A stretch of 61,936 bases of DNA from positions 1 through 61,936 of IMG/VR virus record IMGVR_UViG_3300031974_003128. The stretch is one strand, 5' to 3'. The notes below the pieces were generated by a model that made no database searches, had not been told where the DNA came from, and saw only the letters and a program-made list of their open reading frames with translations. A program made the position numbers and the translations under genes. Of the stretch, positions 45,303 through 51,196 are shown one piece after another; position 1 is the stretch's first letter, and every line of letters begins with the position of its first letter. This DNA is from a virus.

Positions 45303-45482
45303 TTAATTTAGTTTTATGTTAAGTTTTTTCAGTTCTGGAGTGTTCTCCAGTTGGTTCAAAGAGTGTGCGACTACTTTAACCAATAATTTTAAAGTTTGAG
45401 GGTCTAACCCTCTAAACTGTTTTAAATCTTCTAAGGCGTTAAGCGTTAAAGATTCAGCGTTATTAAATAGTTTTACTTTCAT
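45303..45482 (-). CDS. hypothetical protein (59 aa)
   Basis: A helical protein (LFNNAESLTLNALEDLKQF, then LKLLVKVVAHSLNQLENTPE). One base separates it from the next gene downstream. No family recognised. Confidence 0.5.
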   Translation of the reverse strand: MKVKLFNNAESLTLNALEDLKQFRGLDPQTLKLLVKVVAHSLNQLENTPELKKLNIKLN

Positions 45483-45492
45483 ATTAATTAAT

Positions 45493-45711
45493 TTAGTTTA
45501 AATTTAAAATTGATCTTTTAGAAATGATCTTAAAATTGTTTTTCATCTCTTTTTGCTCTTCTCTGGAAAGTTCATCTCCGATTAAGTCGTTAATAAAAAA
45601 CTTACAGTCGTCTTTGTCATCATACGCTTGTATAATTGTGTTTTCCTCAATGTCTAGAATATAAAATTTATAGTCGGTTTCATTGTAGTAAAATTCATTT
45701 TGTTTGTTCAT
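45493..45711 (-). CDS. hypothetical protein, first gene of the early operon (72 aa)
   Basis: A small acidic protein with N-terminal strands (FYYNETDYKFYILDIEENTI) and a C-terminal helix rich in Glu/Lys. As the first gene after the divergent control region it is probably the earliest expressed. The leader (TTTTTAATTTAG-type, A/T-only) contains no perfect -7 element; TAAATTGC at about 45750 on the minus strand is a weak candidate. Confidence 0.6.
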   Translation of the reverse strand: MNKQNEFYYNETDYKFYILDIEENTIIQAYDDKDDCKFFINDLIGDELSREEQKEMKNNFKIISKRSILNLN

Positions 45712-46114
45712 ATTATTTTTAATTTAGTTATATATTACTTGCAATTTAGTCATTTTAAATTAAATAATATCATTTTTTTAGTATTATTTTGCTAAATAGC
45801 TGAAATTTAGAATGATTCTAAATAATTTTAGTGTTTTATGTTTGGTTTCTTTTGGGTTTTGGCTGGTATAAATGAAGGGGTCTTTCCCCCTTATCCCCAA
45901 AAAAATTTAAGGGAAGGGACAAAGCGTGGACCAAGGGGTCGATGGGTTCGGGGTCGAGGGTCTAGGAAAAAACGGCAAAAAATCGGGCAAAGGGGTTTGG
46001 ATTTGACCCCCCTACTAGCTTAAAAAAAATGATTTCCGGTTTGGCAGGGTCGGGGCAAAATGTATATATTATCCAAACACTCTAAGTGTGTAATAAAATT
46101 TATTACCTTTGTAT
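45712..46114. other. divergent control region with G-rich block
   Basis: It separates the minus-strand early operon from the plus-strand genes. 45712-45837 is almost pure A/T. 45875-46056 is abruptly G-rich on the plus strand, with many runs of three to four G. At 45935-45960 four G-runs are separated by loops of 5, 3 and 4 bases, a canonical G-quadruplex pattern. AAGGGG and CCCCTT (45875-45892) can form a hairpin, and ACACT-CTA-AGTGT (46077-46089) is a small palindrome just before the plus-strand promoter. I see no convincing gene; a 61-codon frame (45838-46023) is rejected. Confidence 0.7.
46104..46111 (+). promoter_or_regulatory. -7 promoter element TACCTTTG
   Basis: It fits TAnnTTTG and ends 3 bp before the ATG at 46115, so the message is probably leaderless. 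A 13-bp palindrome 14 bp upstream may be an operator. Confidence 0.65.
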
Positions 46115-46255
46115 ATGAATTGGGAACTAGAGATTCACAATAGAATCAATTTAGGATTCGCTTTAGGTTGGAGCTACTACAGTAAAGACGAAGAGCATGA
46201 CTGGGTTGAATTAAATTTGTATCTTGGTTTAATCGGTTTAACAATAAAATATTAG
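46115..46255 (+). CDS. hypothetical protein (46 aa)
   Basis: MNWELEIHNRINLGFALGWS is followed by acidic residues and a short hydrophobic end (LNLYLGLIGLTIKY). This looks like a small beta, possibly membrane-associated peptide. It sits directly behind a TACCTTTG element and 2 bp ahead of the next gene. Confidence 0.55.
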   Translation: MNWELEIHNRINLGFALGWSYYSKDEEHDWVELNLYLGLIGLTIKY

Positions 46256-46257
46256 TC

Positions 46258-46440
46258 ATGAAAAATTTTGTAGACGGGCTATATGTGAAAGACGGAAGGT
46301 TGATTAACGATCGACCTGATGGTATGACAGGAATTGCTAAAGCAGCAATGATGAAGAAGGCTTTAAAAAAACAAGAGAAAGCACAGATGATCGAAGATGG
46401 TATTCTTCGTGCTAAGATGATGGAAAAGTATATGGATTAG
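46258..46440 (+). CDS. hypothetical protein (60 aa)
   Basis: The N-terminus MKNFVDGLYVKDGRLINDRP is followed by a Met/Lys/Ala helix (MTGIAKAAMMKKALKKQEKA). It forms a two-gene unit with the 46-residue gene and is closed by a strong terminator at 46471-46508. The pattern suggests a DNA- or RNAP-binding small protein, without proof. Confidence 0.6.
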   Translation: MKNFVDGLYVKDGRLINDRPDGMTGIAKAAMMKKALKKQEKAQMIEDGILRAKMMEKYMD

Positions 46441-46470
46441 GTTTCATAATTAGTTGGTAATAGTGTTGGT

Positions 46471-46508
46471 AAAGCTATCCTATCTAGGGGTAGCTTTTCT
46501 TTTTTTAT
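46471..46508 (+). terminator. rho-independent terminator
   Basis: AAAGCTATCC pairs with GGGGTAGCTTT (about 10 bp with one G-T pair) around a short loop, followed by a T run. It lies 30 bp after the 60-residue gene. Confidence 0.9.
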
Positions 46509-46512
46509 AAAT

Positions 46513-46740
46513 ATCCTGACGAAAATGACAAAAAAATGACGAACCTGACGAAAAACTGACGAAAATAAAAAATTTCGTCAGCCACTTAACTTATTGATTT
46601 CTAATATATTATATTCTTTTTTTTATTATTTCTGACGAAATGATGAAAATAAAAGAGAAATAGAGAAGAAAAAAAAAGAAAAAAAATATTTTTTTTTATT
46701 GAAGAGAAAAAAACAAAAAATTTCGTCAGTTCGTCAGGAT
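46513..46740. repeat. iteron array, putative replication origin
   Basis: TGACGAA occurs five times on the plus strand (starting about 46517, 46537, 46546, 46557 and 46633) and three times inverted as TTCGTCA (46574, 46723, 46730). The outermost copies extend into a perfect 11-bp inverted pair, ATCCTGACGAA at 46513 and TTCGTCAGGAT at 46730. One pair can fold as a 9-bp hairpin (46556-46581). The space between is extremely A/T-rich (poly-A/T tracts at 46640-46720), as in a DNA-unwinding element. Iterons plus an A/T tract in the only sizeable non-coding region fit an origin; a multi-site operator is the alternative. Confidence 0.6.
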
Positions 46741-46904
46741 TATATTTAGGTAAATTTATCTTAATTGTTGATTATCAGTGGTTTATATAAAATGGGACAT
46801 TTTTGTCCCCTAATGAGACAATTTTATTTTGTATGAAAACATTGGAATTCTTGGAACACATTGGAAAATTCCAATCTTTTTTTGGTCAGATTAAAAATTA
46901 ATTA
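46741..46904. other. non-coding stretch with two hairpins
   Basis: GGGACA-TTTT-TGTCCC (46794-46809) is a tight hairpin. ATTGGAATT and AATTCCAAT (46839-46877) form a longer inverted repeat followed by a T run (about 46878-46886), like a terminator. A 22-codon frame at 46833-46901 overlaps the second structure and is not called. Confidence 0.5.
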
Positions 46905-46994
46905 TATATTTACATAGCACACGAGCCATTAGATAAGTAGCTTCAAAGCTTTTCTTTTGGAAAAAAGAACCAACTGTAATAGGTTGGTTTTTTT
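46905..46994 (+). ncRNA. candidate small RNA or attenuated leader
   Basis: A near-consensus element TATATTTA (46905-46912) is followed by about 75 bases without a reading frame. These contain small stems (AGCT-TCAA-AGCT near 46939-46950, CTTTTC with AAAAAG after it). They end in a clear terminator, AACCAAC (46968-46974) with GTTGGTT (46983-46989) and T7. It either makes a short RNA or attenuates transcription into the CDGSH-groEL operon. Confidence 0.4.
46968..46994 (+). terminator. rho-independent terminator ahead of the groEL operon
   Basis: A 7-bp stem AACCAAC/GTTGGTT with an 8-base loop and T run, 32 bp before the CDGSH peptide gene. Confidence 0.85.
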
Positions 46995-47025
46995 GTTTTA
47001 TATAAAATAATATTATATTAGCATT

Positions 47026-47112
47026 ATGAAATTAAAAGACAGACCTAAATGCGGTTGTGGTAACACAAATGATCCTGAGGGATACTGCGATGGGTCTCAT
47101 AATAAAATTTAA
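47026..47112 (+). CDS. 28-residue CDGSH iron-sulfur peptide
   Basis: The whole product is a CDGSH motif: MKLKDRPKCGCGNT, then NDPEGYCDGSHNKI. The Cys9, Cys11, Cys21 and His25 ligands match the C-x-C...C-D-G-S-H cluster site that binds a 2Fe-2S centre. Spacing between the second and third Cys (nine residues) is within or close to the family's range. The gene ends 4 bp before groEL and is too short for most gene finders. A possible -7 element TATATTAG lies at 47014-47021. Possible roles are redox sensing or helping iron-sulfur-dependent folding; these are inference. Confidence 0.7.
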   Translation: MKLKDRPKCGCGNTNDPEGYCDGSHNKI

Positions 47113-47116
47113 TTAA

Positions 47117-48712
47117 ATGGAAACATCTGGGGGGTACTCACCAAAAGATTTGCATTTTGCAGAAGATGCACGCTCAAAACTAATTAGTGGTATATCTAAA
47201 ATGGCTAAGGCTGTTAAGTCAACGCTTGGGCCAATGGGTAACACTGTACTGATAGAATCAAATCAGCATACACACGGAATCACCGTGACAAAAGATGGGG
47301 TGACAGTAGCTAAGTCTATTCAACTCCTAGACCCTGTGGAAAATTTAGCCGTACAGATGATGAGAGAGGCGGCCTCTCGAACAGCCGCCAACGCAGGGGA
47401 CGGTACAACAACTGCTATAGTTCTAACAGAAGCTTTGGTTGAGAAAGGTAGTGAGCTACTAGAAAATGCAGATAACAAACCACAGGTTCTGCGTGATATG
47501 GTCAGCGTAACTAATGAGATCGTGGCTAATCTAAAAAAGAGAAGCAAGGCTGTCTCTAAAAATAAATTACTAGATGTAGCTACTATATCAGCCAATAATG
47601 ACGCAGGGGTGGGTAAAGTAATAGCAGACACTTACAATGCAGTTGGAAAGAATGGGATAGTGACCGTTGAGAAATCACAAGGTAGTGAAACAAACTTTGA
47701 GACCACTAATGGTTTAAAAATAGATAGAGGGTACTCATCACCTCTATTTATAAATAATCAAAAGAAAGATGAGTGTATACTAGAAGATGTGTATGTGCTA
47801 GTATCCGATGCAGAGATAAATAATATACTGACAATCGAGAATGTACTAAAACCAATCATCTCAGATAATAAAAAATTACTAATAGTAGCGCCTTGTTCAC
47901 AAAACGTCATAAACACCCTAGCGGCGAATGTGATGAAGAACAACTTGAAGCTTTGCGCCATAATTCCACCCTCCTTTGGCTATAAGCAACATGAACTGAT
48001 GCAAGACATAGCTCTGTCGGTTGGTGCTACTTATTTTTCAGAAAAGACAGGAGACGACCTTAGCCTAATTACATTTGAGGATCTAGGGCGTGCTCAGAAA
48101 ATTATTGTTGGAAAGGATAGTTCTATTATTCTTAAAGACGATGACCATGTAGACAAATCCGCTATTGATGATAGAGTGAAGCAACTTAAGGATGCTCACT
48201 CTATTGCCACTAGCAAAGTGGATAAAGATTTTATCATGTCTAGAATCGCATCACTAACCGGTGGTGTAGGGGTTATCTATGTTGGGGGTAATACTGACCT
48301 TGAACAAAAAGAACTGTTCGATAGAGTTGATGATGCTGTGTGTGCTGTCCGTAGTGCCCTGGAGGAAGGAATACTTCCGGGGGGAGGACTGGCACTGTAT
48401 CAGGAGGGACTAAAACTATTGAGCTCTAAAAATTCTTCCAAAAAAATCGCTAAAGCGATTTTAGGGGGGGCGCTTAAAGAACCGCTCCTACAGATACAAT
48501 ATAACGCAGGGATTGAGTTTGTAAAAAAATATGACAAAGACAATATAGGTCTTGATGTAAAAAACAACAAAGAGGGTGATCTAATAAATATGGGGATTAT
48601 TGATCCTATGAAAGTAACAAAGCAAGCTCTGCAGAATGCTGTGAGTGTAGCGGTGACTATACTATCTACTAACGCCATAGTAACCATGGCAAGAACTTAC
48701 GAGACGCAATGA
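47117..48712 (+). CDS. groEL: GroEL-type chaperonin
   Basis: A protein of 531 residues with group I chaperonin hallmarks: LGPMGNTVLIE near 37-47, TKDGVTVAK (58-66), the ATPase motif ANAGDGTTTAIVL (91-103) and EEGILPGGGLAL near 410. Its length is close to E. coli GroEL (548), but the C-terminal Gly-Gly-Met tail is missing (it ends VTMARTYETQ). Its DNA is visibly richer in G and C than its neighbours, with runs such as GGGGGG, suggesting acquisition from another genome. It is coupled by ATGA to a lipoprotein gene, with GroES after it. It would fold capsid or fibre proteins. Confidence 0.93.
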   Translation: METSGGYSPKDLHFAEDARSKLISGISKMAKAVKSTLGPMGNTVLIESNQHTHGITVTKDGVTVAKSIQLLDPVENLAVQMMREAASRTAANAGDGTTTAIVLTEALVEKGSELLENADNKPQVLRDMVSVTNEIVANLKKRSKAVSKNKLLDVATISANNDAGVGKVIADTYNAVGKNGIVTVEKSQGSETNFETTNGLKIDRGYSSPLFINNQKKDECILEDVYVLVSDAEINNILTIENVLKPIISDNKKLLIVAPCSQNVINTLAANVMKNNLKLCAIIPPSFGYKQHELMQDIALSVGATYFSEKTGDDLSLITFEDLGRAQKIIVGKDSSIILKDDDHVDKSAIDDRVKQLKDAHSIATSKVDKDFIMSRIASLTGGVGVIYVGGNTDLEQKELFDRVDDAVCAVRSALEEGILPGGGLALYQEGLKLLSSKNSSKKIAKAILGGALKEPLLQIQYNAGIEFVKKYDKDNIGLDVKNNKEGDLINMGIIDPMKVTKQALQNAVSVAVTILSTNAIVTMARTYETQ

Positions 48713-48909
48713 GATTTATAGACTACATTATGTTCTTTGCAATTGTTGCACTTTTTCTAACTATAGCTGGTTGTAGTAAATCAGATGATAGATGTATTAA
48801 TTATTACGTTGATCAGTATAAACTAGGAGAAACTGTCTGTGAGGATGGTATATGTGAAGATATTTATATAACTGAAATATTTTGTTCGTACTATGAAACC
48901 AATAGGTAA
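48709..48909 (+). CDS. small lipoprotein between groEL and groES
   Basis: Sixty-six residues. A hydrophobic signal (YIMFFAIVALFLTIA) is followed by the lipobox IAGC with Cys22, then an acidic, Cys-containing mature part (CINYYVDQY, CEDGICED, FCSYYE). The acidic SKSDD after the lipidated Cys is the kind of signal that sends Bacteroidota lipoproteins to the cell surface. It could be a superinfection-exclusion lipoprotein. It overlaps both chaperonin genes. Confidence 0.7.
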   Translation: MRFIDYIMFFAIVALFLTIAGCSKSDDRCINYYVDQYKLGETVCEDGICEDIYITEIFCSYYETNR

Positions 48910-49150
48910 GAATATAGTTTTAAAAATGATTGAAGAAGAAATTAAAACTTCTTCAGGACTTCTTCTTAGTTCGGAAGACGCAAACCAACTAAGATACAAA
49001 AAAGGAGTGATAATAAAAAGCGGAACTGATGTGGAGGTAATAGATGAGGGTGATATAGTATATTTTGATAAAAGAGCAGGGTATACTATGATGATTAATG
49101 ACGAGCCGTATACTATTATTCAGGAGAAAGACGTCGTTGTTGTCTTATAG
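48893..49150 (+). CDS. groES: GroES-type co-chaperonin
   Basis: Eighty-five residues. PIGKNIVLKMIEEE is the first barrel strand pair. TSSGLLLSSEDANQLRYKKG corresponds to the mobile loop with its hydrophobic (G)LLL contact for GroEL, then GVIIKSG. DEGDIVYFDKRAGYTMMIND, then EPYTIIQEKDVVVV, is the C-terminal half. It is a little shorter than E. coli GroES (97). Its position two genes after groEL supports a dedicated pair. The 3' end overlaps the convergent regulator gene by 35 bp. Confidence 0.82.
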   Translation: MKPIGKNIVLKMIEEEIKTSSGLLLSSEDANQLRYKKGVIIKSGTDVEVIDEGDIVYFDKRAGYTMMINDEPYTIIQEKDVVVVL

Positions 49151-49562
49151 CCGCATTCATTTCTTTTATCATATTCCTGTATACTTCATCACTAAAGCTT
49201 ACATTTTTTGCAAACATAGGATTGGATGTTTGAGACATTGGGATTTCTTCTCCTGATAATTTTTTATAGAGTGAATCTATCATCCTTTGTGTTTTATAAG
49301 TAACACTGTATAGAGTTTTAATTCTTTTTGTTTTAGGTCTAAAGATTTCAATCCAATCTTGATCTAGCAATCTTTTAAATCTATGTCTATCCCATGATAG
49401 TAAATTATCATAATCTAAAAATTGTTGTTTAGAAAATATATCTTCGCTATATAAAAAAAGAAGCATATCTAGGTCTGCAGTGCTTAGACCATATTTACGT
49501 TTTATAAAGTATCTGATCACACGCCAGTACTTAAGGCAGTCGTGAATACCCTGGGATTGCAT
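49116..49562 (-). CDS. MarR-like winged-helix protein
   Basis: About 149 residues from the ATG at 49562 (MQSQGIHDCLKYWRVIRYFI). The frame is open upstream to 49712, but that part is promoter and the opposite-strand gene. YGLSTADLDMLLFLYSEDIF, then a Trp-Asp-Arg-His recognition helix and DWIEIFRPKTKRIKTLYSVT as the wing, fits a MarR-type winged helix. It is transcribed from the palindromic shared promoter, so it may regulate itself and the plus gene. It is the only minus gene in the late region. Confidence 0.65.
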   Translation of the reverse strand: MQSQGIHDCLKYWRVIRYFIKRKYGLSTADLDMLLFLYSEDIFSKQQFLDYDNLLSWDRHRFKRLLDQDWIEIFRPKTKRIKTLYSVTYKTQRMIDSLYKKLSGEEIPMSQTSNPMFAKNVSFSDEVYRNMIKEMNAAIRQQRRLSPE

Positions 49563-49576
49563 TTTATTAGATTTAT

Positions 49577-49594
49577 TATCTTTGTACAAATATA
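49577..49594. promoter_or_regulatory. palindromic bidirectional promoter
   Basis: TATCTTTG on the plus strand (49577-49584) and TATATTTG on the minus strand (49587-49594) share the perfect palindrome TTTGTACAAA (49581-49590). The two -7 elements point at each other through the same DNA, serving the lipoprotein gene (ATG 49594) and the winged-helix gene (ATG 49562). Confidence 0.65.
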
Positions 49595-49848
49595 TGAAAA
49601 GGATTCTTTTTTTAGCGTTTATGTTAGCTTCTTGTTCATCAACTAAGGTGGTAAGCGAAAAAGATATTACCAGTACAACCGGTTGGTTAGAAAGTTCAAA
49701 AGACAATCCCATAATAAATGTAATACAGAAGGTTTACAAAAATGATGACATTGTAATTGTCATTAAAAAAAAACTAACAACTGATTATGTTAAGCTAACG
49801 TTAAGAAACAAAAAAAGGATCATATCTAAAGAAACTAAAAAAAATTAA
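49594..49848 (+). CDS. small lipoprotein (84 aa)
   Basis: MKRILFLAFMLASCSSTKVV is a short lipoprotein signal with lipobox LASC, Cys14. The mature part is Lys-rich beta (DIVIVIKKKLTTDYVKLTLR). I take the ATG at 49594; the TTG at 49582 lies inside the promoter. It shares a palindromic promoter with the winged-helix gene. A surface or spanin-like role is possible. Confidence 0.65.
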   Translation: MKRILFLAFMLASCSSTKVVSEKDITSTTGWLESSKDNPIINVIQKVYKNDDIVIVIKKKLTTDYVKLTLRNKKRIISKETKKN

Positions 49849-49849
49849 A

Positions 49850-50047
49850 ATGTCTAGACATAACCCTATACAGAAAATAAAAGATTCTACTAATATGCGT
49901 AATAAAGCTATTGATAAGTTTCTTAAAAATAGAAAACCAGCTGAGATAAAAGACGTGGAAGTTTATAATCCAAAAACTGGTCAATCAAAAATGATTAGTT
50001 TACCAGGAGATTCAATTCCAAAAAAGAAAAAAAAATACAGTAGATAA
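49850..50047 (+). CDS. hypothetical small basic protein (65 aa)
   Basis: Lys/Arg-rich (MSRHNPIQKIKDSTNMRNKA, ending SIPKKKKKYSR) with one short beta segment (EVYNPKTGQSKMISLPG). It is the first of a run of tiny basic proteins that probably enter the virion or bind DNA. The stop overlaps the next start (TAATG). Confidence 0.6.
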   Translation: MSRHNPIQKIKDSTNMRNKAIDKFLKNRKPAEIKDVEVYNPKTGQSKMISLPGDSIPKKKKKYSR

Positions 50048-50166
50048 TGTATAAGAGTTCTCTAGATAAGAATAAATATAATTATACGTGTCCAAAGGGT
50101 AACACGAAAGACTACCCTAATATGTTAATTTATAAAAAACAAGGTTATGCCAACAGTAAAGTATAA
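50047..50166 (+). CDS. hypothetical small protein (39 aa)
   Basis: The product starts MYKSSLDKNKYNYTCPKGNT. It overlaps the upstream gene by one base and the next by 20 bp. Basic and Tyr-rich; no family recognised. Confidence 0.5.
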   Translation: MYKSSLDKNKYNYTCPKGNTKDYPNMLIYKKQGYANSKV

Positions 50167-50290
50167 AGGCGGAGAAAAAAAATTTCCATATAACGCCTGT
50201 GGAAAAGCACAAGCAGCTTCGTTTGCAAAAATGATGAAAGGTACAATGAAAAATAACCCCGGCTACGGCATGGAAAAAAAGTCTTACTAA
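50147..50290 (+). CDS. small basic protein (47 aa)
   Basis: The pattern MPTVKYKGGEKKFPYNACGK, then AQAASFAKMMKG and NPGYGM, recurs in small proteins of marine phages. It is Lys-rich and Gly-containing, suggesting a DNA- or virion-associated peptide. One base separates it from the next gene. Confidence 0.55.
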   Translation: MPTVKYKGGEKKFPYNACGKAQAASFAKMMKGTMKNNPGYGMEKKSY

Positions 50291-50291
50291 G

Positions 50292-50585
50292 ATGGATGAG
50301 CTAGATATTGAAAAAATAAAAAAACAAAAATTCAACATATCAATTGAAAACTTAATTACAATAGGGTTTGTAGTTGTTACAGTAACCGGTATGTGGTATT
50401 CACTGAAAGAAGACATAGAGCTTGCAAAACAATTACCAGAGCCAGAAGTATCTAGAACTGAGTATGACCTAAAAGACCAACTTATTAGAGAAACTATAAT
50501 CACAACGCAGAAGCAAGTAGAAGAGAATGGAGATAAGTTGAAAGATATAGATGAAAAATTATTTGAAATTATAACAAAAGACTAA
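50292..50585 (+). CDS. single-pass membrane protein with coiled coil (97 aa)
   Basis: The N-terminal 20 residues are cytoplasmic and charged. One membrane helix follows (LITIGFVVVTVTGMWYSL, about 23-40), then a charged coiled coil to the end (QKQVEENGDKLKDIDEKLFE). The design fits a pinholin, spanin-like or lysis-control protein, but no motif decides it. It joins the next gene by one base. Confidence 0.6.
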   Translation: MDELDIEKIKKQKFNISIENLITIGFVVVTVTGMWYSLKEDIELAKQLPEPEVSRTEYDLKDQLIRETIITTQKQVEENGDKLKDIDEKLFEIITKD

Positions 50586-50896
50586 TGAGAGTATTAATAT
50601 TAGTATTATTTTTTAGCGTGTTTAGTTACGGTCAAGATATAACTACTATACATTTTAATTATAAATGGAATAGTAATAGCGAATACAAAGGTCTTAATAA
50701 ATTAAAACACACAAAAGTTCAATATGCTTATGTAGAAGACCAACATGAATCAATTAAAAATTCAATAAAGTCTGTTCCTACTATTGTAATTTATAAAGGA
50801 CAAAAACCTGTTGCAAGATTTGAAGCAGGTTTGGTTTTAAAAATTACGGTTAAATTAGACAGTATACAAAGTGTTATTGATAAACATTTAGACTAA
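50585..50896 (+). CDS. exported thioredoxin-fold protein lacking CXXC
   Basis: A protein of 103 residues. A signal peptide (MRVLILVLFFSVFSYGQ) is followed by a strand, then NYKWNSNSEY where thioredoxins have WCxxC. The cis-Pro segment SVPTIVIYKGQKPVARFEAG and the last helix (KLDSIQSVIDKHL) are clear. It therefore has the fold and export signal but no redox cysteines. It probably acts in the periplasm as a binding protein. One-base overlaps at both ends. Confidence 0.65.
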   Translation: MRVLILVLFFSVFSYGQDITTIHFNYKWNSNSEYKGLNKLKHTKVQYAYVEDQHESIKNSIKSVPTIVIYKGQKPVARFEAGLVLKITVKLDSIQSVIDKHLD

Positions 50897-51051
50897 TGGC
50901 AAGAAAAAGAACAGGTCGTAAAAATAAAATATGCGCAGCTGGTATAGCTTGGGCAAAAAGAACGTTTGATACGTATCCTTCTGCTTATGCTAATATGGCT
51001 GCTAGTAAATATTGTAAAGACCCTAACTACGCAAAAAAAAGTAAGAAATGA
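50896..51051 (+). CDS. small basic protein (PSAYANMAASKYC family, 51 aa)
   Basis: MARKRTGRKNKICAAGIAWA is followed by FDTYPSAYANMAASKYCKDP. The (Y)PSAYAN..ASKYC motif is one I know from small proteins of marine phages and large algal viruses, where they are thought to pack with DNA. It overlaps the next gene by 4 bp. Confidence 0.65.
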   Translation: MARKRTGRKNKICAAGIAWAKRTFDTYPSAYANMAASKYCKDPNYAKKSKK

Positions 51052-51194
51052 GTAAACATAGTAAAATGAGCAAAAAGGGTCGTAATGGAAAAAGACCTAG
51101 CCTAGGAATGCAAAGTGTTATATATGGTATTGATAATAATCCAAATATAACTGCTGCTGACCCTAAAGCTAAATTCATTGCAAAAAATAAATAG
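51048..51194 (+). CDS. small basic protein (48 aa)
   Basis: MSKHSKMSKKGRNGKRPSLG is strongly basic, followed by MQSVIYGIDNNPNITAADPK. It belongs to the same tiny-gene string; no certain family. Confidence 0.55.
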   Translation: MSKHSKMSKKGRNGKRPSLGMQSVIYGIDNNPNITAADPKAKFIAKNK

Positions 51195-51196
51195 TA

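Noticed and set aside
45838-46023. 61-codon plus-strand ORF in the G-rich block
   Set aside because: The product (rich in Arg, Gly and Lys) simply reflects the G-rich DNA, has no promoter or leader like real genes here, and crosses the quadruplex pattern. I treat the block as control DNA.
46833-46901. 22-codon ORF (MKTLEFLEHIGKFQ...)
   Set aside because: It lies on top of an inverted repeat with a T run, is very short and lacks a consensus promoter; a terminator explains the sequence better.
46915-46960. tRNA-like string GAGCCATTAGATAAGTAG
   Set aside because: It recalls the start of a tRNA, but no D-arm, anticodon arm or T-loop can be folded around it. No tRNA genes were found elsewhere either.
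49563-49712. N-terminal extension of the winged-helix protein (50 residues)
   Set aside because: It overlaps the palindromic promoter and the opposite lipoprotein gene; the ATG at 49562 fits the promoter position.
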